From Actinacidiphila cocklensis (lineage in GTDB: Bacteria; Actinomycetota; Actinomycetes; Streptomycetales; Streptomycetaceae), in assembly GCF_907177275.1 (NCBI RefSeq), contig NZ_CAJSLV010000035.1:1-64000 (forward strand): DNA of 64,000 bases. The letters are read 5' to 3'. A model generated the notes under the pieces. It was not told the DNA's origin, did no database searches, and saw nothing but the letters and a program-made list of their open reading frames with translations. The translations under genes and the position numbers were made by a program. Below, in pieces: positions 27,238 through 35,005 of the stretch (position 1 is the first letter of the stretch; each line of letters begins with the position of its first letter).

Positions 27238-28470
27238 TCAGGCGCCGATGAGCTTGGAGAACTTCTCCTCGTAGCGGGTGTCCTCGTCCTCGCTGAGGGA
27301 GCGGAAGCTGTGCGACTTGGCGTCCATCGCCGCGTCCGGGAGGATCAGCGGGTTCGTGGCGAGCGACGGGTCGATCTTCGCCAGATAGGGCTTGACCCCC
27401 GCGACCGGGCACACGTAGGCGATGTACGCCGACACCTGGGCGGCGACCTGCGGCTCGTAGTAGTAGTCGATGAGGCGTTCCGCGTTGGTCTTGTGCCGCG
27501 CCTTCGCGGGGATCAGCAGGTTGTCGGTCGAGAACAGGAAGCCGGCGTCGGGGAAGACGTACTCGATGTCGGGGTCGTCGATCCGCAGCTGCACCAGGTC
27601 GCCCGCCCAGGCGACGCAGGCGGCGATGTCGCCCTTGCTCAGGCCGTCGGTGTAGTCGTTGCCGGTGAACTTGCGGATCTGCTGGCTGTCGACGGCCTTC
27701 TGGACCCGGGCGAGCGCCGCGTCGTAGGTGTCGTCGGTGACCGTCTCCGGCTTGTGTCCCATGTCGAGCAGCGTCATGCCGATCGTGTCGCGCATCTCGG
27801 ACAGCATCGCGACCCTGCCCTTGAGTGAGGGGTCGTCGAGCAGCTGCGAGATCGAGGTGACCTTCTTCCCCTTGGTGGCCTTCTTGTTGTAGGCGATGCA
27901 GGTCGCGATGCCCTGCCAGGGGTAGGAGTAGGCGCGGCCCGGGTCCCAGTCGGGGCTGCGGAAGCGCTGTTCGAGGTTGGCGAAGGCGTGCGGCAGGTGC
28001 GCGGGGTCGAGCTTCTGGACCCAGCCGAGCCGGATCATCCGGGCGGCCAGCCAGTCGGTGAGCACCATCAGGTCGCGCCCGGTGTCCTGGCCCGCGGACA
28101 GCTGCGGCTTGATCTTGCCGAAGAACTCGACGTTGTCGTTGATGTCCTCGGTGTACTTGACCTTGATGCCCGTGCGCCCGGTGAACGCCTCGAGGGTCGG
28201 GCGGTGTTTGCCGTCGTCCGAGACGTCGATGTACTCGGTCCAGTTGGAGAAGTCGACCGTCTTCTCCTGGGCCGAGTGGTCGGTGGACGCGGTGCTGTCG
28301 CCGGTGCGGCCGGCCGCGGGTATACCGCAGGCGGTCAGGCCCGCGGCGCCGGCCACGCCGAGTCCCGCGGCGCGCAGCAATGTACGCCGGCCCATCGCGC
28401 CGCGGCCGTTGGCCATGCTGCGCCGCAGGGCCGCGCGCAGCGGCGGGGGCAGGGGCTCGTACTGCTCCAT
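27238..28470 (-). CDS. potD: Spermidine/putrescine-binding lipoprotein PotD
   Basis: This is the extracytoplasmic polyamine receptor of the importer, 410 aa. The N-terminus carries a twin-arginine signal (GRRTLLRAAGLGVAG at about 27-41) and a lipobox LTACG, so it is likely exported folded by Tat and then lipidated. The mature part has VDFSNWTEYID and family-typical YNKKATKGKKVTS and YVFPDAGFLFSTDNLLIP segments. The ATG at 28468-28470 has GGAGGG 9 nt upstream. It heads the pot operon and is divergent from the mqnX-type gene; palindromes in the shared gap are candidate operators. Confidence 0.92.
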   Translation of the reverse strand: MEQYEPLPPPLRAALRRSMANGRGAMGRRTLLRAAGLGVAGAAGLTACGIPAAGRTGDSTASTDHSAQEKTVDFSNWTEYIDVSDDGKHRPTLEAFTGRTGIKVKYTEDINDNVEFFGKIKPQLSAGQDTGRDLMVLTDWLAARMIRLGWVQKLDPAHLPHAFANLEQRFRSPDWDPGRAYSYPWQGIATCIAYNKKATKGKKVTSISQLLDDPSLKGRVAMLSEMRDTIGMTLLDMGHKPETVTDDTYDAALARVQKAVDSQQIRKFTGNDYTDGLSKGDIAACVAWAGDLVQLRIDDPDIEYVFPDAGFLFSTDNLLIPAKARHKTNAERLIDYYYEPQVAAQVSAYIAYVCPVAGVKPYLAKIDPSLATNPLILPDAAMDAKSHSFRSLSEDEDTRYEEKFSKLIGA

Positions 28471-28524
28471 GGGTGATGCCCTCCGCTCTCGGGGCGTTCG
28501 CGGGGTTGTCGCCGTCCAACGTGG

Positions 28525-28590
28525 CCAAATCCCGGATTGGTGGCTGATCCTGGCAGAGGGGCCGCCCCCCAACAAGGGATTCCGTTGTTG
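28525..28590. promoter_or_regulatory. Candidate operators in the potD / deaminase divergent gap
   Basis: The 276-nt divergent gap is unusually AT-rich for this genome near its middle. It has an imperfect palindrome, CCAAATCCCGGATTGG (28525-28540), and an inverted repeat, CAACAA (28570-28575) with TTGTTG (28585-28590). Either could bind a regulator of the pot operon. No promoter hexamers can be named with confidence. Confidence 0.3.
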
Positions 28591-28746
28591 CCTTTTGGTT
28601 ACGCGACGAAATCTGTGCCTGAAGGGGGAGAAGACGTGGTGGCGCCCCCTGGACGCCGCCCGCCGCCGGGCCGGCCGCGGGCGGCGTTCTACGATGAAGC
28701 GGCACCGCCGGCCGTATCCGCACCCGCCCGTCCAGGAGGACCCCGC

Positions 28747-29784
28747 ATGTTCGACAGCGCTCCCGCAGGTGGCATCGACGCCTTCATCGCCGGGCTGCCC
28801 AAGGCCGAGCTGCACGTCCACCACGTGGGGTCGGCCTCGCCGCGGATCGTGGCCGAGCTGGCCGCACGGCACCCGGACTCCGCCGTGCCGGCCGATCCCG
28901 CGGCGCTCGCCGAGTACTTCAGCTTCCGCGACTTCGCCCACTTCATCCAGGTCTACCTGTCGGTGGTCGACCTGATCAGGGACGCCGAGGACGTGCGGCT
29001 GCTCACCTTCGAGGTGGCCAGGGACATGGCCCGGCAGAACGTGCGCTATGCCGAGCTGACGGTGACGCCGTACAGCTCGACCCGGCGCGGCATCCCCGAG
29101 CAGGAGTTCATGGGCGCGATCGAGGACGCCCGCAAGGCGGCGGAGGCGGAGCTGGGCGTCATGCTGCGCTGGTGCTTCGACATCCCCGGCGAGGCGGGGC
29201 TCGCCTCTGCCGAGGAGACCGCGCGGCTCGCGGTGGACCTGCGGCCCGAGGGGCTGGTGTCGTTCGGGCTCGGCGGTCCCGAGATCGGGGTGCCCAGGCC
29301 GCAGTTCAAGCCGTACTTCGACCGGGCGCGGGCTGCCGGGCTGCACAGCGTGCCGCACGCAGGTGAGACCACGGGTCCCGAGACGATCTGGGACGCGCTG
29401 CGGAAGCTGGGCGCCGAGCGGATCGGCCACGGCACCAGCGCGGCCCACGACCCGCGGCTGCTGGACCACCTGGCCGAGCACCGCATCCCGCTGGAGGTCT
29501 GCCCGACGTCGAACATCGCCACCCGTGCGGTCGCCACGCTGGAGGAGCACCCGATACGGCGGATGGTCGAGGCGGGCGTGCTCGTCACCGTCAACAGCGA
29601 CGACCCGCCGATGTTCGGCACCGACCTGAACACCGAGTACGCGGTCGCAGCGCGGCTGCTGGAGCTGGACCACACCGGGGTGGCGGGGCTGGCGAAGAAC
29701 GCGGTCGAGGCGTCGTTCCTGGACGCGCCGGGCAAGGCGCGGCTCGCCGCCGAGATCGACGCGTACGCCGCCGCATGGCGCTGA
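28747..29784 (+). CDS. mqnX: Adenosine deaminase family protein, probable aminodeoxyfutalosine deaminase
   Basis: This zinc-dependent deaminase has 345 aa. The metal ligands are in ELHVHHVGS (about 19-27), PHAGET, RIGHGTS and NSDDPPMFG near the C-terminus. The unusual HVHHVGSASP version of the N-terminal motif differs from classical adenosine deaminase (HLHLEG type). I recall this form in the Streptomyces protein that deaminates 6-amino-6-deoxyfutalosine in the menaquinone futalosine pathway. Ordinary adenosine deamination remains possible. The ATG at 28747 has AGGAGGA upstream. Its last 10 nt overlap the GDPD gene. Confidence 0.8.
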   Translation: MFDSAPAGGIDAFIAGLPKAELHVHHVGSASPRIVAELAARHPDSAVPADPAALAEYFSFRDFAHFIQVYLSVVDLIRDAEDVRLLTFEVARDMARQNVRYAELTVTPYSSTRRGIPEQEFMGAIEDARKAAEAELGVMLRWCFDIPGEAGLASAEETARLAVDLRPEGLVSFGLGGPEIGVPRPQFKPYFDRARAAGLHSVPHAGETTGPETIWDALRKLGAERIGHGTSAAHDPRLLDHLAEHRIPLEVCPTSNIATRAVATLEEHPIRRMVEAGVLVTVNSDDPPMFGTDLNTEYAVAARLLELDHTGVAGLAKNAVEASFLDAPGKARLAAEIDAYAAAWR

Positions 29785-30461
29785 CCGTCGCCCACCGGGG
29801 CGATCCGTACGTGCACCGCGAGAACACCCTGCCGTCGGTGCGCTCCGCGCTGCTCAAGGGCGCGGACGCGGTGGAGGTGGACGTCCGGGTGACCCTGGAC
29901 GGGGTGCCGGTGCTGCTGCACGACCCGTCGCTCCAGCGCCTGTGGGGGCACGCGCAGGCGGTCGCCGGGCTCACCTCGGACGAGGTCGCCGAGCTCACCG
30001 GCGGGGAGCTGCCCGCGCTTGAGGACGCGCTCGCCGAGCTGCTGCGCCACGCGCGCGGGCGGATGCTGCTCGACCTGACCGGCGCTGACCAGGCGGCCCC
30101 TGCCCTGGCCGCGGTCCGTGCCGCGGGGGCGCAGGAGCGGGTGTACTACTGCGGCGCGGCGACCGCGATGCGTGCCGTGCGGGAGGCGGACGCGGACGCG
30201 GAGATCGCGCTGACCTGGAAGACGTCGGCGCGGCCCGCGCCCGCGCTGCTGGCCGCGGTGGCACCGCGCTGGCTGAACCTGCGCTTCGGCCTCGTCGACC
30301 CGCCGACCGTCGCCTACGCCCGCGAGCGCGGGCTGCTGGTGGCGGCCTGGACCGCCGACTGGCCCCGCTCGATGCGCCGCCTGCTGGCGCTGGGCGTCGA
30401 CTCGGTGACCACCAACCGCCTGGCGGCCCTGCAGCGCCTGGCCGGGCCGCCGTCCGCCTGA
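29775..30461 (+). CDS. Glycerophosphodiester phosphodiesterase
   Basis: This GDPD-family enzyme hydrolyses glycerophosphodiesters to glycerol-3-phosphate and an alcohol. The 228-aa TIM barrel has the catalytic VAHRGDPYVHRENT at residues 5-18 and the metal-binding VEVDVRVTLDGVPVLLHD (about 33-50). LVAAWTADWP lies near the end, where family members have a W-T-V/A-N motif. There is no signal peptide, so it acts in the cytoplasm. It starts inside the end of the deaminase gene (10-nt overlap), so the pair is co-translated. Confidence 0.9.
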   Translation: MALTVAHRGDPYVHRENTLPSVRSALLKGADAVEVDVRVTLDGVPVLLHDPSLQRLWGHAQAVAGLTSDEVAELTGGELPALEDALAELLRHARGRMLLDLTGADQAAPALAAVRAAGAQERVYYCGAATAMRAVREADADAEIALTWKTSARPAPALLAAVAPRWLNLRFGLVDPPTVAYARERGLLVAAWTADWPRSMRRLLALGVDSVTTNRLAALQRLAGPPSA

Positions 30462-30463
30462 CC

Positions 30464-30489
30464 GGCCGCCCCCGTCACCGGGGGCGGCC
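30464..30489. terminator. Bidirectional hairpin terminator
   Basis: A perfect 11-bp GC-rich inverted repeat, GGCCGCCCCCG (30464-30474) with CGGGGGCGGCC (30479-30489), and a 4-nt loop sits in the 38-nt gap between the convergent GDPD and aldehyde dehydrogenase genes. It would serve both. Confidence 0.85.
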
Positions 30490-30499
30490 TGCGGCGGCG

Positions 30500-31933
30500 C
30501 TAGTCCAGCGACGTCATGACGTGCTTGATCCGGGTGTAGTCCTCGAAGCCGTAGCCGGACAGGTCCTTGCCGTAGCCGGACTGCTTGAAGCCGCCGTGCG
30601 GCATCTCGGCGACCAGCGGGATGTGGGTGTTGATCCACACGCAGCCGAAGTCCAGCCGCCTGGACATCCGCATCGCGCGGGCGTGGTCCTTGGTCCACAC
30701 CGAGGAGGCCAGCGCGTAGTCGACGCCGTTGGCCCAGGTCAGGGCCTGCTCCTCGTCGGTGAACGACTGGACGGTGATGACCGGGCCGAAGATCTCGCGC
30801 TGGATCATCTCGTCGTCCTGCAGCAGCCCGGAGACGACGGTGGGGGCGTAGAAGTAGCCCTCCTCCCCGACCCGGTGGCCGCCGGTCTCGATCCTGGCGT
30901 GCGCGGGCAGCCGCTCGATGAAGCCGCTGACCTGGTCGAGCTGGTGGGCGTTGTTCAGCGGGCCGTAGAGGACGTCCTCGTCGTCGGGCCGGCCGGTCTT
31001 GGTGTCGGCGGCGGCCTTGGCCAGGGCGGCGGTGAACTCGGCGTGGATCGACTCGTGGACCAGGACGCGGGTCGCGGCCGTACAGTCCTGGCCCGCGTTG
31101 AAGAAGCCGGCCACGGCGATGTCCTCGACGGCCCGCGGGATGTCGACGTCCTCGAAGACCACCACGGGGGCCTTGCCGCCCAGTTCGAGGTGGACGCGCT
31201 TGAGGTCCTTGGCCGCGGACCCGGCGACCTCCATGCCGGCCCTGACCGAGCCGGTGATCGACGCCATGGCCGGCACCTGGTGCTCGACCATCATCCGGCC
31301 GGTGTCGCGGTCGCCGCAGACGACGTTGAAGACGCCCTTGGGCAGGTGCTCGCCCAGGATCTCGGCGAGGAGCACGGTGGAGGCGGGGGTGGTGTCGGAC
31401 GGCTTGAGCACCACGGTGTTGCCCGCGGCGATGGCGGGGGCGAACTTCCAGACCGCCATCATCATCGGGTAGTTCCAGGGCGCGACCTGCGCGCAGACCC
31501 CGACCGGCTCGCGCCGGACCATGGAGGTCATCCCCTCCATGTACTCACCGGCCGAGCGACCCTCCAGCATCCGCGCCGCGCCGGCGAAGAAGCGGATCTG
31601 GTCGACCATGGGCGGGATTTCCTCGGTCGTGGTCAGGCCGATGGGCTTTCCGGTGTTCTCGCTCTCGACGGCGACGATCTCGGCCGCCCGTTCCTCGATC
31701 GCGTCGGCGATCCGCAGCAGCGCCTTCTGCCGGTCGGACGGCGTGGTGTCGCGCCAGCCGGGGAATGCCGCGGCGGCCGCGGCCATGGCCGCGTCGACAT
31801 CGGCGGCGCCGGACAGCGGCGCGGTGGCGTACGCCTGGCCGGTCACCGGGTTGACCACCTCGGTCGTCCGTCCGTCCGCGGCGGCACGGAACTCTCCGTC
31901 GATGTAGTTGCGCAGAGTACGGAGTTCGGTCAC
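30500..31933 (-). CDS. Gamma-aminobutyraldehyde-type aldehyde dehydrogenase
   Basis: This 477-aa NAD-dependent aldehyde dehydrogenase has the general base in HLELGGKAPVVV, the nucleophile in NAGQDCTAATRV and the end motif PHGGFKQSGYGKDLSGYG. These resemble PatD/PuuC gamma-aminobutyraldehyde and betaine-aldehyde dehydrogenases. In context it would oxidise 4-aminobutanal from putrescine transamination to GABA, upstream of GabT. It is divergent from an Lrp regulator and next to the aminotransferase that would supply the aldehyde. The GTG at 31931-31933 has GGGAG about 8 nt upstream. Confidence 0.92.
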   Translation of the reverse strand: MTELRTLRNYIDGEFRAAADGRTTEVVNPVTGQAYATAPLSGAADVDAAMAAAAAAFPGWRDTTPSDRQKALLRIADAIEERAAEIVAVESENTGKPIGLTTTEEIPPMVDQIRFFAGAARMLEGRSAGEYMEGMTSMVRREPVGVCAQVAPWNYPMMMAVWKFAPAIAAGNTVVLKPSDTTPASTVLLAEILGEHLPKGVFNVVCGDRDTGRMMVEHQVPAMASITGSVRAGMEVAGSAAKDLKRVHLELGGKAPVVVFEDVDIPRAVEDIAVAGFFNAGQDCTAATRVLVHESIHAEFTAALAKAAADTKTGRPDDEDVLYGPLNNAHQLDQVSGFIERLPAHARIETGGHRVGEEGYFYAPTVVSGLLQDDEMIQREIFGPVITVQSFTDEEQALTWANGVDYALASSVWTKDHARAMRMSRRLDFGCVWINTHIPLVAEMPHGGFKQSGYGKDLSGYGFEDYTRIKHVMTSLD

Positions 31934-32138
31934 GGCGATTGCTCCCTGGTCGTCCGGATCGTGGTGCGGTGTCGGGTGTCCACACACTGAGACAGGACCC
32001 AGCTTAGCCGCAGGACTGCCGTATTCGACATACCCAACTCCCACCGACAACCGAATCGGTATCCAGAGCAGCTCTCAGCGACGAATTTCATCGTGCAGGG
32101 CTTGCGGGACCGTCGACCTCTCCTGCACAGTGGGGCGC

Positions 32139-32615
32139 GTGGCCACACGTGACATGAACGGCGCGTCGCCGTCGATAGACGCGGTGTCGAAGGCGATCAT
32201 CGAGCAGCTCCAGGAGGACGGCCGCCGCCCCTACGCGGCGATCGGCAAGGCCGTGGGCCTGTCGGAGGCCGCGGTACGGCAGCGGGTGCAGAAGCTGCTG
32301 GACCAGGGCGTCATGCAGATCGTGGCGGTGACCGACCCGCTCACCGTGGGATTCCGCCGGCAGGCGATGGTCGGCATCACCGTCGAGGGCGACATCGACC
32401 CGGTCGCCGAGGCCCTGGCGGCGCTGGACGAGGTCGAGTACGTGGTCATCACCGCGGGCTCCTTCGACCTGCTGGCCGAGATCGTCTGCGAGGACGACGA
32501 CCACTTGCTGGAGCTGATCAACAAGCGGATCCGCGCACTGCCCGGCGTGCGCTCCACCGAGAGCTTCGTCTACCTCAAGCTCCGCAAGCAGACCTACACC
32601 TGGGGAACCAGATAG
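32139..32615 (+). CDS. Lrp/AsnC family transcriptional regulator
   Basis: This 158-aa regulator has an N-terminal winged HTH (about 18-62; YAAIGKAVGLSEAAVRQRV) and a C-terminal RAM/AsnC ligand-binding domain (about 75-150). It is the likely controller of the aminotransferase 2 nt downstream and the divergent aldehyde dehydrogenase. The 205-nt gap holds A/T-rich partly symmetric sequence (CGAATTTCATCG around 32081-32092, CCGAATCGG at 32051-32059) that could be its site. I use the GTG at 32139; ATG 32154 is an alternative. Neither has a clear Shine-Dalgarno sequence. Confidence 0.9.
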   Translation: MATRDMNGASPSIDAVSKAIIEQLQEDGRRPYAAIGKAVGLSEAAVRQRVQKLLDQGVMQIVAVTDPLTVGFRRQAMVGITVEGDIDPVAEALAALDEVEYVVITAGSFDLLAEIVCEDDDHLLELINKRIRALPGVRSTESFVYLKLRKQTYTWGTR

Positions 32616-32617
32616 CC

Positions 32618-33979
32618 ATGAGCGCAGACCTGTCGAAGACGGCGTACGACCACCTGTGGATGCACTTCACCCGGATGTCGGACTACGAGAACGCCCCCGT
32701 GCCGACCATCGTGCGCGGCGAGGGCACGTACATCTACGACGAGCACGGCAAGCGCTACATCGACGGCCTGTCCGGGCTCTTCGTCGTCAACGCCGGGCAC
32801 GGCCGGCACGAGCTGGCGGAGACCGCGTACAAGCAGGCGCAGGAGCTGGCGTTCTTCCCGGTGTGGAGCTACGCGCACCCCAAGGCCGTGGAACTGGCGG
32901 AGCGGCTGGCGCAGTACGCGCCGGGCGACCTGAACAAGGTCTTCTTCACCACCGGCGGCGGCGAGGCCGTCGAGACCGCGTGGAAACTGGCGAAGCAGTA
33001 CCACAAGCTGACCGGCAACCACACGAAGTACAAGGTCATCTCACGGGCCGTCGCCTACCACGGCACCCCGCAGGGCGCCCTGTCGATCACCGGGCTGCCG
33101 GCGCTCAAGGCGCCATTCGAGCCGCTGGTACCGGGCGCGCGCAAGGTGCCCAACACCAACATCTACCGGGCGCCGATCCACGGCGACGACCCGGAGGCCT
33201 TCGGCCGCTGGGCGGCCGATCAGATCGAGCAGCAGATCCTCTTCGAGGGTCCCGAGACGGTCGCCGCGGTCTTCCTGGAACCCGTGCAGAACGCCGGCGG
33301 CTGCTTCCCGCCGCCGCCCGGCTACTTCCAGCGGGTCCGGGAGATCTGCGACACCTACGACGTGCTGCTGGTCTCCGACGAGGTGATCTGCGCCTTCGGC
33401 CGGCTCGGCACCATGTTCGGCTGCGAGAAGTTCGGCTACGTGCCGGACATGATCACCTGTGCCAAGGGCATGACGTCGGGGTACTCGCCGATCGGCGCCT
33501 GCATCGTCTCCGACCGGGTCGCCGAGCCCTTCTACCGCGGCGGCAACACCTTCCTGCACGGCTACACCTTCGGCGGCCACCCGGTCTCCGCGGCGGTCGC
33601 GCTCACCAACCTCGACATCTTCGAGCGCGAGGGCCTCAACCAGCACGTCCTGGACCAGGAGGCCGGCTTCTCCGGCACCCTCGGCCGGCTGCGCGACCTG
33701 CCGATAGTCGGCGACGTCCGCGGCAACGGCTTCTTCTACGGCATCGAGCTGGTCAAGGACAAGGCCACCAAGGAGACCTTCACCGACGAGGAGACCGAGC
33801 GCGTCCTGTACGGCTTCCTGTCCAAGGCGCTCTACGACAACGGCCTGTACTGCCGCGCCGACGACCGCGGCGACCCGGTCGTCCAGCTCGCCCCGCCGCT
33901 GGTCTCCGACCAGGCGCTCTTCGACGAGATCGAGGGCATCCTGCGGACTGTGCTGACGCAGGCCTGGGCGAAGCTGTGA
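32618..33979 (+). CDS. Aspartate aminotransferase family protein, probable putrescine/polyamine aminotransferase
   Basis: This class III PLP-dependent aminotransferase has 453 aa. It carries FTTGGGEAVETAWKLAKQYH (about 108-127), SRAVAYHGTPQGALS and the PLP-contacting Asp in LLVSDEVICAFGRLG. The Schiff-base Lys is in MITCAKGMTSGYSPIGA. The overall sequence resembles omega-amino acid:pyruvate and putrescine:pyruvate (SpuC-like) enzymes. With the adjacent aldehyde dehydrogenase it would convert putrescine to GABA without glutamylation. It starts 2 nt after the Lrp stop, so the two form one transcript. Confidence 0.9.
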   Translation: MSADLSKTAYDHLWMHFTRMSDYENAPVPTIVRGEGTYIYDEHGKRYIDGLSGLFVVNAGHGRHELAETAYKQAQELAFFPVWSYAHPKAVELAERLAQYAPGDLNKVFFTTGGGEAVETAWKLAKQYHKLTGNHTKYKVISRAVAYHGTPQGALSITGLPALKAPFEPLVPGARKVPNTNIYRAPIHGDDPEAFGRWAADQIEQQILFEGPETVAAVFLEPVQNAGGCFPPPPGYFQRVREICDTYDVLLVSDEVICAFGRLGTMFGCEKFGYVPDMITCAKGMTSGYSPIGACIVSDRVAEPFYRGGNTFLHGYTFGGHPVSAAVALTNLDIFEREGLNQHVLDQEAGFSGTLGRLRDLPIVGDVRGNGFFYGIELVKDKATKETFTDEETERVLYGFLSKALYDNGLYCRADDRGDPVVQLAPPLVSDQALFDEIEGILRTVLTQAWAKL

Positions 33980-33990
33980 GGCCCGCCGCC

Positions 33991-34011
33991 GAGCCGGGCT
34001 GACGCCGGCTC
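33991..34011 (+). terminator. Small hairpin after the aminotransferase gene
   Basis: The arms GAGCCGG (33991-33997) and CCGGCTC (34005-34011) form a 7-bp stem with a 7-nt loop, 12 nt past the aminotransferase stop. It may terminate the lrp-aminotransferase transcript. The rest of the 214-nt gap shows no other gene. Confidence 0.4.
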
Positions 34012-34193
34012 CGGCAGGCGCGGGCGCCCGCGGGCCGGGCTCACCCGTACGGACGGATCGGCGCGGCCGGCCGCCGCGCCTGCGGGCGTACACGGCCACC
34101 GCCTGCCTACGGTGCCGGGGAGTGACCGCCCACTCCCCGGCGTCGGCGACACACCGCCGCCCGCCGCCGGGGGACGACCTGCGGAGGAACGGC

Positions 34194-34922
34194 ATGGTGG
34201 CACCGCCCGACAACGACGTGCTCTTCGCCCGCGCCCTGCAGCACTCCTACCGGGGCTCGCCTGCCCTGCTCGGCGTCTCGGCCGGGGTGCGCGAAGGGGA
34301 GATCCTCGGTGTGGTCGGGCCGCGCGGCTCCGGCAAGACGACGCTGCTGCGCTGCCTGTCGGGGCAGCTGGTGCCCGAACAGGGCGAGGTCTGGTTCAAC
34401 GGCGGACCCGTCCACACGCTGGCCGCCGCCGCCCGCGACCAGTTGCGCAGGGAGCGCTTCGGCTGGGTCGGCAGCGAACCGCAGCTGCTGCCCGAGCTGA
34501 CCGCGTGGGAGAACGCCGCACTGCCGCTGCTGATGCGCGGCGTCAGGTCACGGGCCGCCCGGGCCAAGGCCCAGGAATGGCTGGAGCGGCTCGACGTCGG
34601 CGGCGCGGCCCGCAAGCGTCCCGGCGCGCTGCTGCAGTCGGAGCGGCAGCGGGTCGCGGTGGCCCGCGCCCTGATCTCGGTGCCCGCGGTGGTCTTCGCC
34701 GACGACCCGGCCGCGCCGCTGCACCACTCCGACCGCGCCCAGGTGCTGCGCACCCTCATCAGCGCGGCCCGCTCGCACGGCATGACGGTGGTGCTCGCCG
34801 GCACCGACCCGGACACCGCCGGCTACACCGACCGTACGCTGCCCCTGCGCGACGGCCGATCCGATGCCGCGTTCGCCGTCACGGACCGCGAGACCCCCGA
34901 CCCTGCCCCGGCGAACGCATGA
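34194..34922 (+). CDS. ABC transporter ATP-binding protein with degenerate active site
   Basis: This 242-aa ABC domain resembles the LolD/MacB ATPases. Walker A is intact (VGPRGSGKTTLL, about 41-52), and the Q-loop region is GSEPQLLPEL. Other motifs are altered: the signature LSGGQ reads LLQSE, Walker B ends in Asp-Asp (FADDP) in place of Asp-Glu, the D-loop is APLH in place of SALD, and the H-loop His is absent (LAGTDPDT). It may bind ATP but hydrolyse it poorly. I use ATG 34194, which has GGAGG 6 nt upstream; an in-frame GTG at 34122 lacks one. Its stop overlaps a 28-codon ORF. Confidence 0.82.
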   Translation: MVAPPDNDVLFARALQHSYRGSPALLGVSAGVREGEILGVVGPRGSGKTTLLRCLSGQLVPEQGEVWFNGGPVHTLAAAARDQLRRERFGWVGSEPQLLPELTAWENAALPLLMRGVRSRAARAKAQEWLERLDVGGAARKRPGALLQSERQRVAVARALISVPAVVFADDPAAPLHHSDRAQVLRTLISAARSHGMTVVLAGTDPDTAGYTDRTLPLRDGRSDAAFAVTDRETPDPAPANA

Positions 34923-35005
34923 CGGCCGCGCACGGCGAGGCCGCCGCCCCCGCGCGGGGCACACGACCGATGGGCGCCGGAGCCGGGCAGGTGGCCGCAT
35001 GCTGA
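34919..35005 (+). CDS. Possible 28-aa bridging ORF
   Basis: An ATG overlaps the stop of the ABC ATPase gene (ATGA, 34919-34922). It opens a 28-codon frame ending in TGA at 35003-35005, just across the ATG of the membrane protein gene (34999). The predicted peptide is Ala/Gly-rich with no recognisable motif. It may be a coupling device that carries ribosomes from one gene to the next rather than a functional peptide, or chance. Confidence 0.35.
   Translation: MTAAHGEAAAPARGTRPMGAGAGQVAAC

Noticed and set aside
28621..28746. A coding start for the deaminase upstream of 28747
   Set aside because: The open frame continues upstream from 28537, but the ADA domain starts right after MFDSAP, and AGGAGGA lies at the proper distance from ATG 28747.
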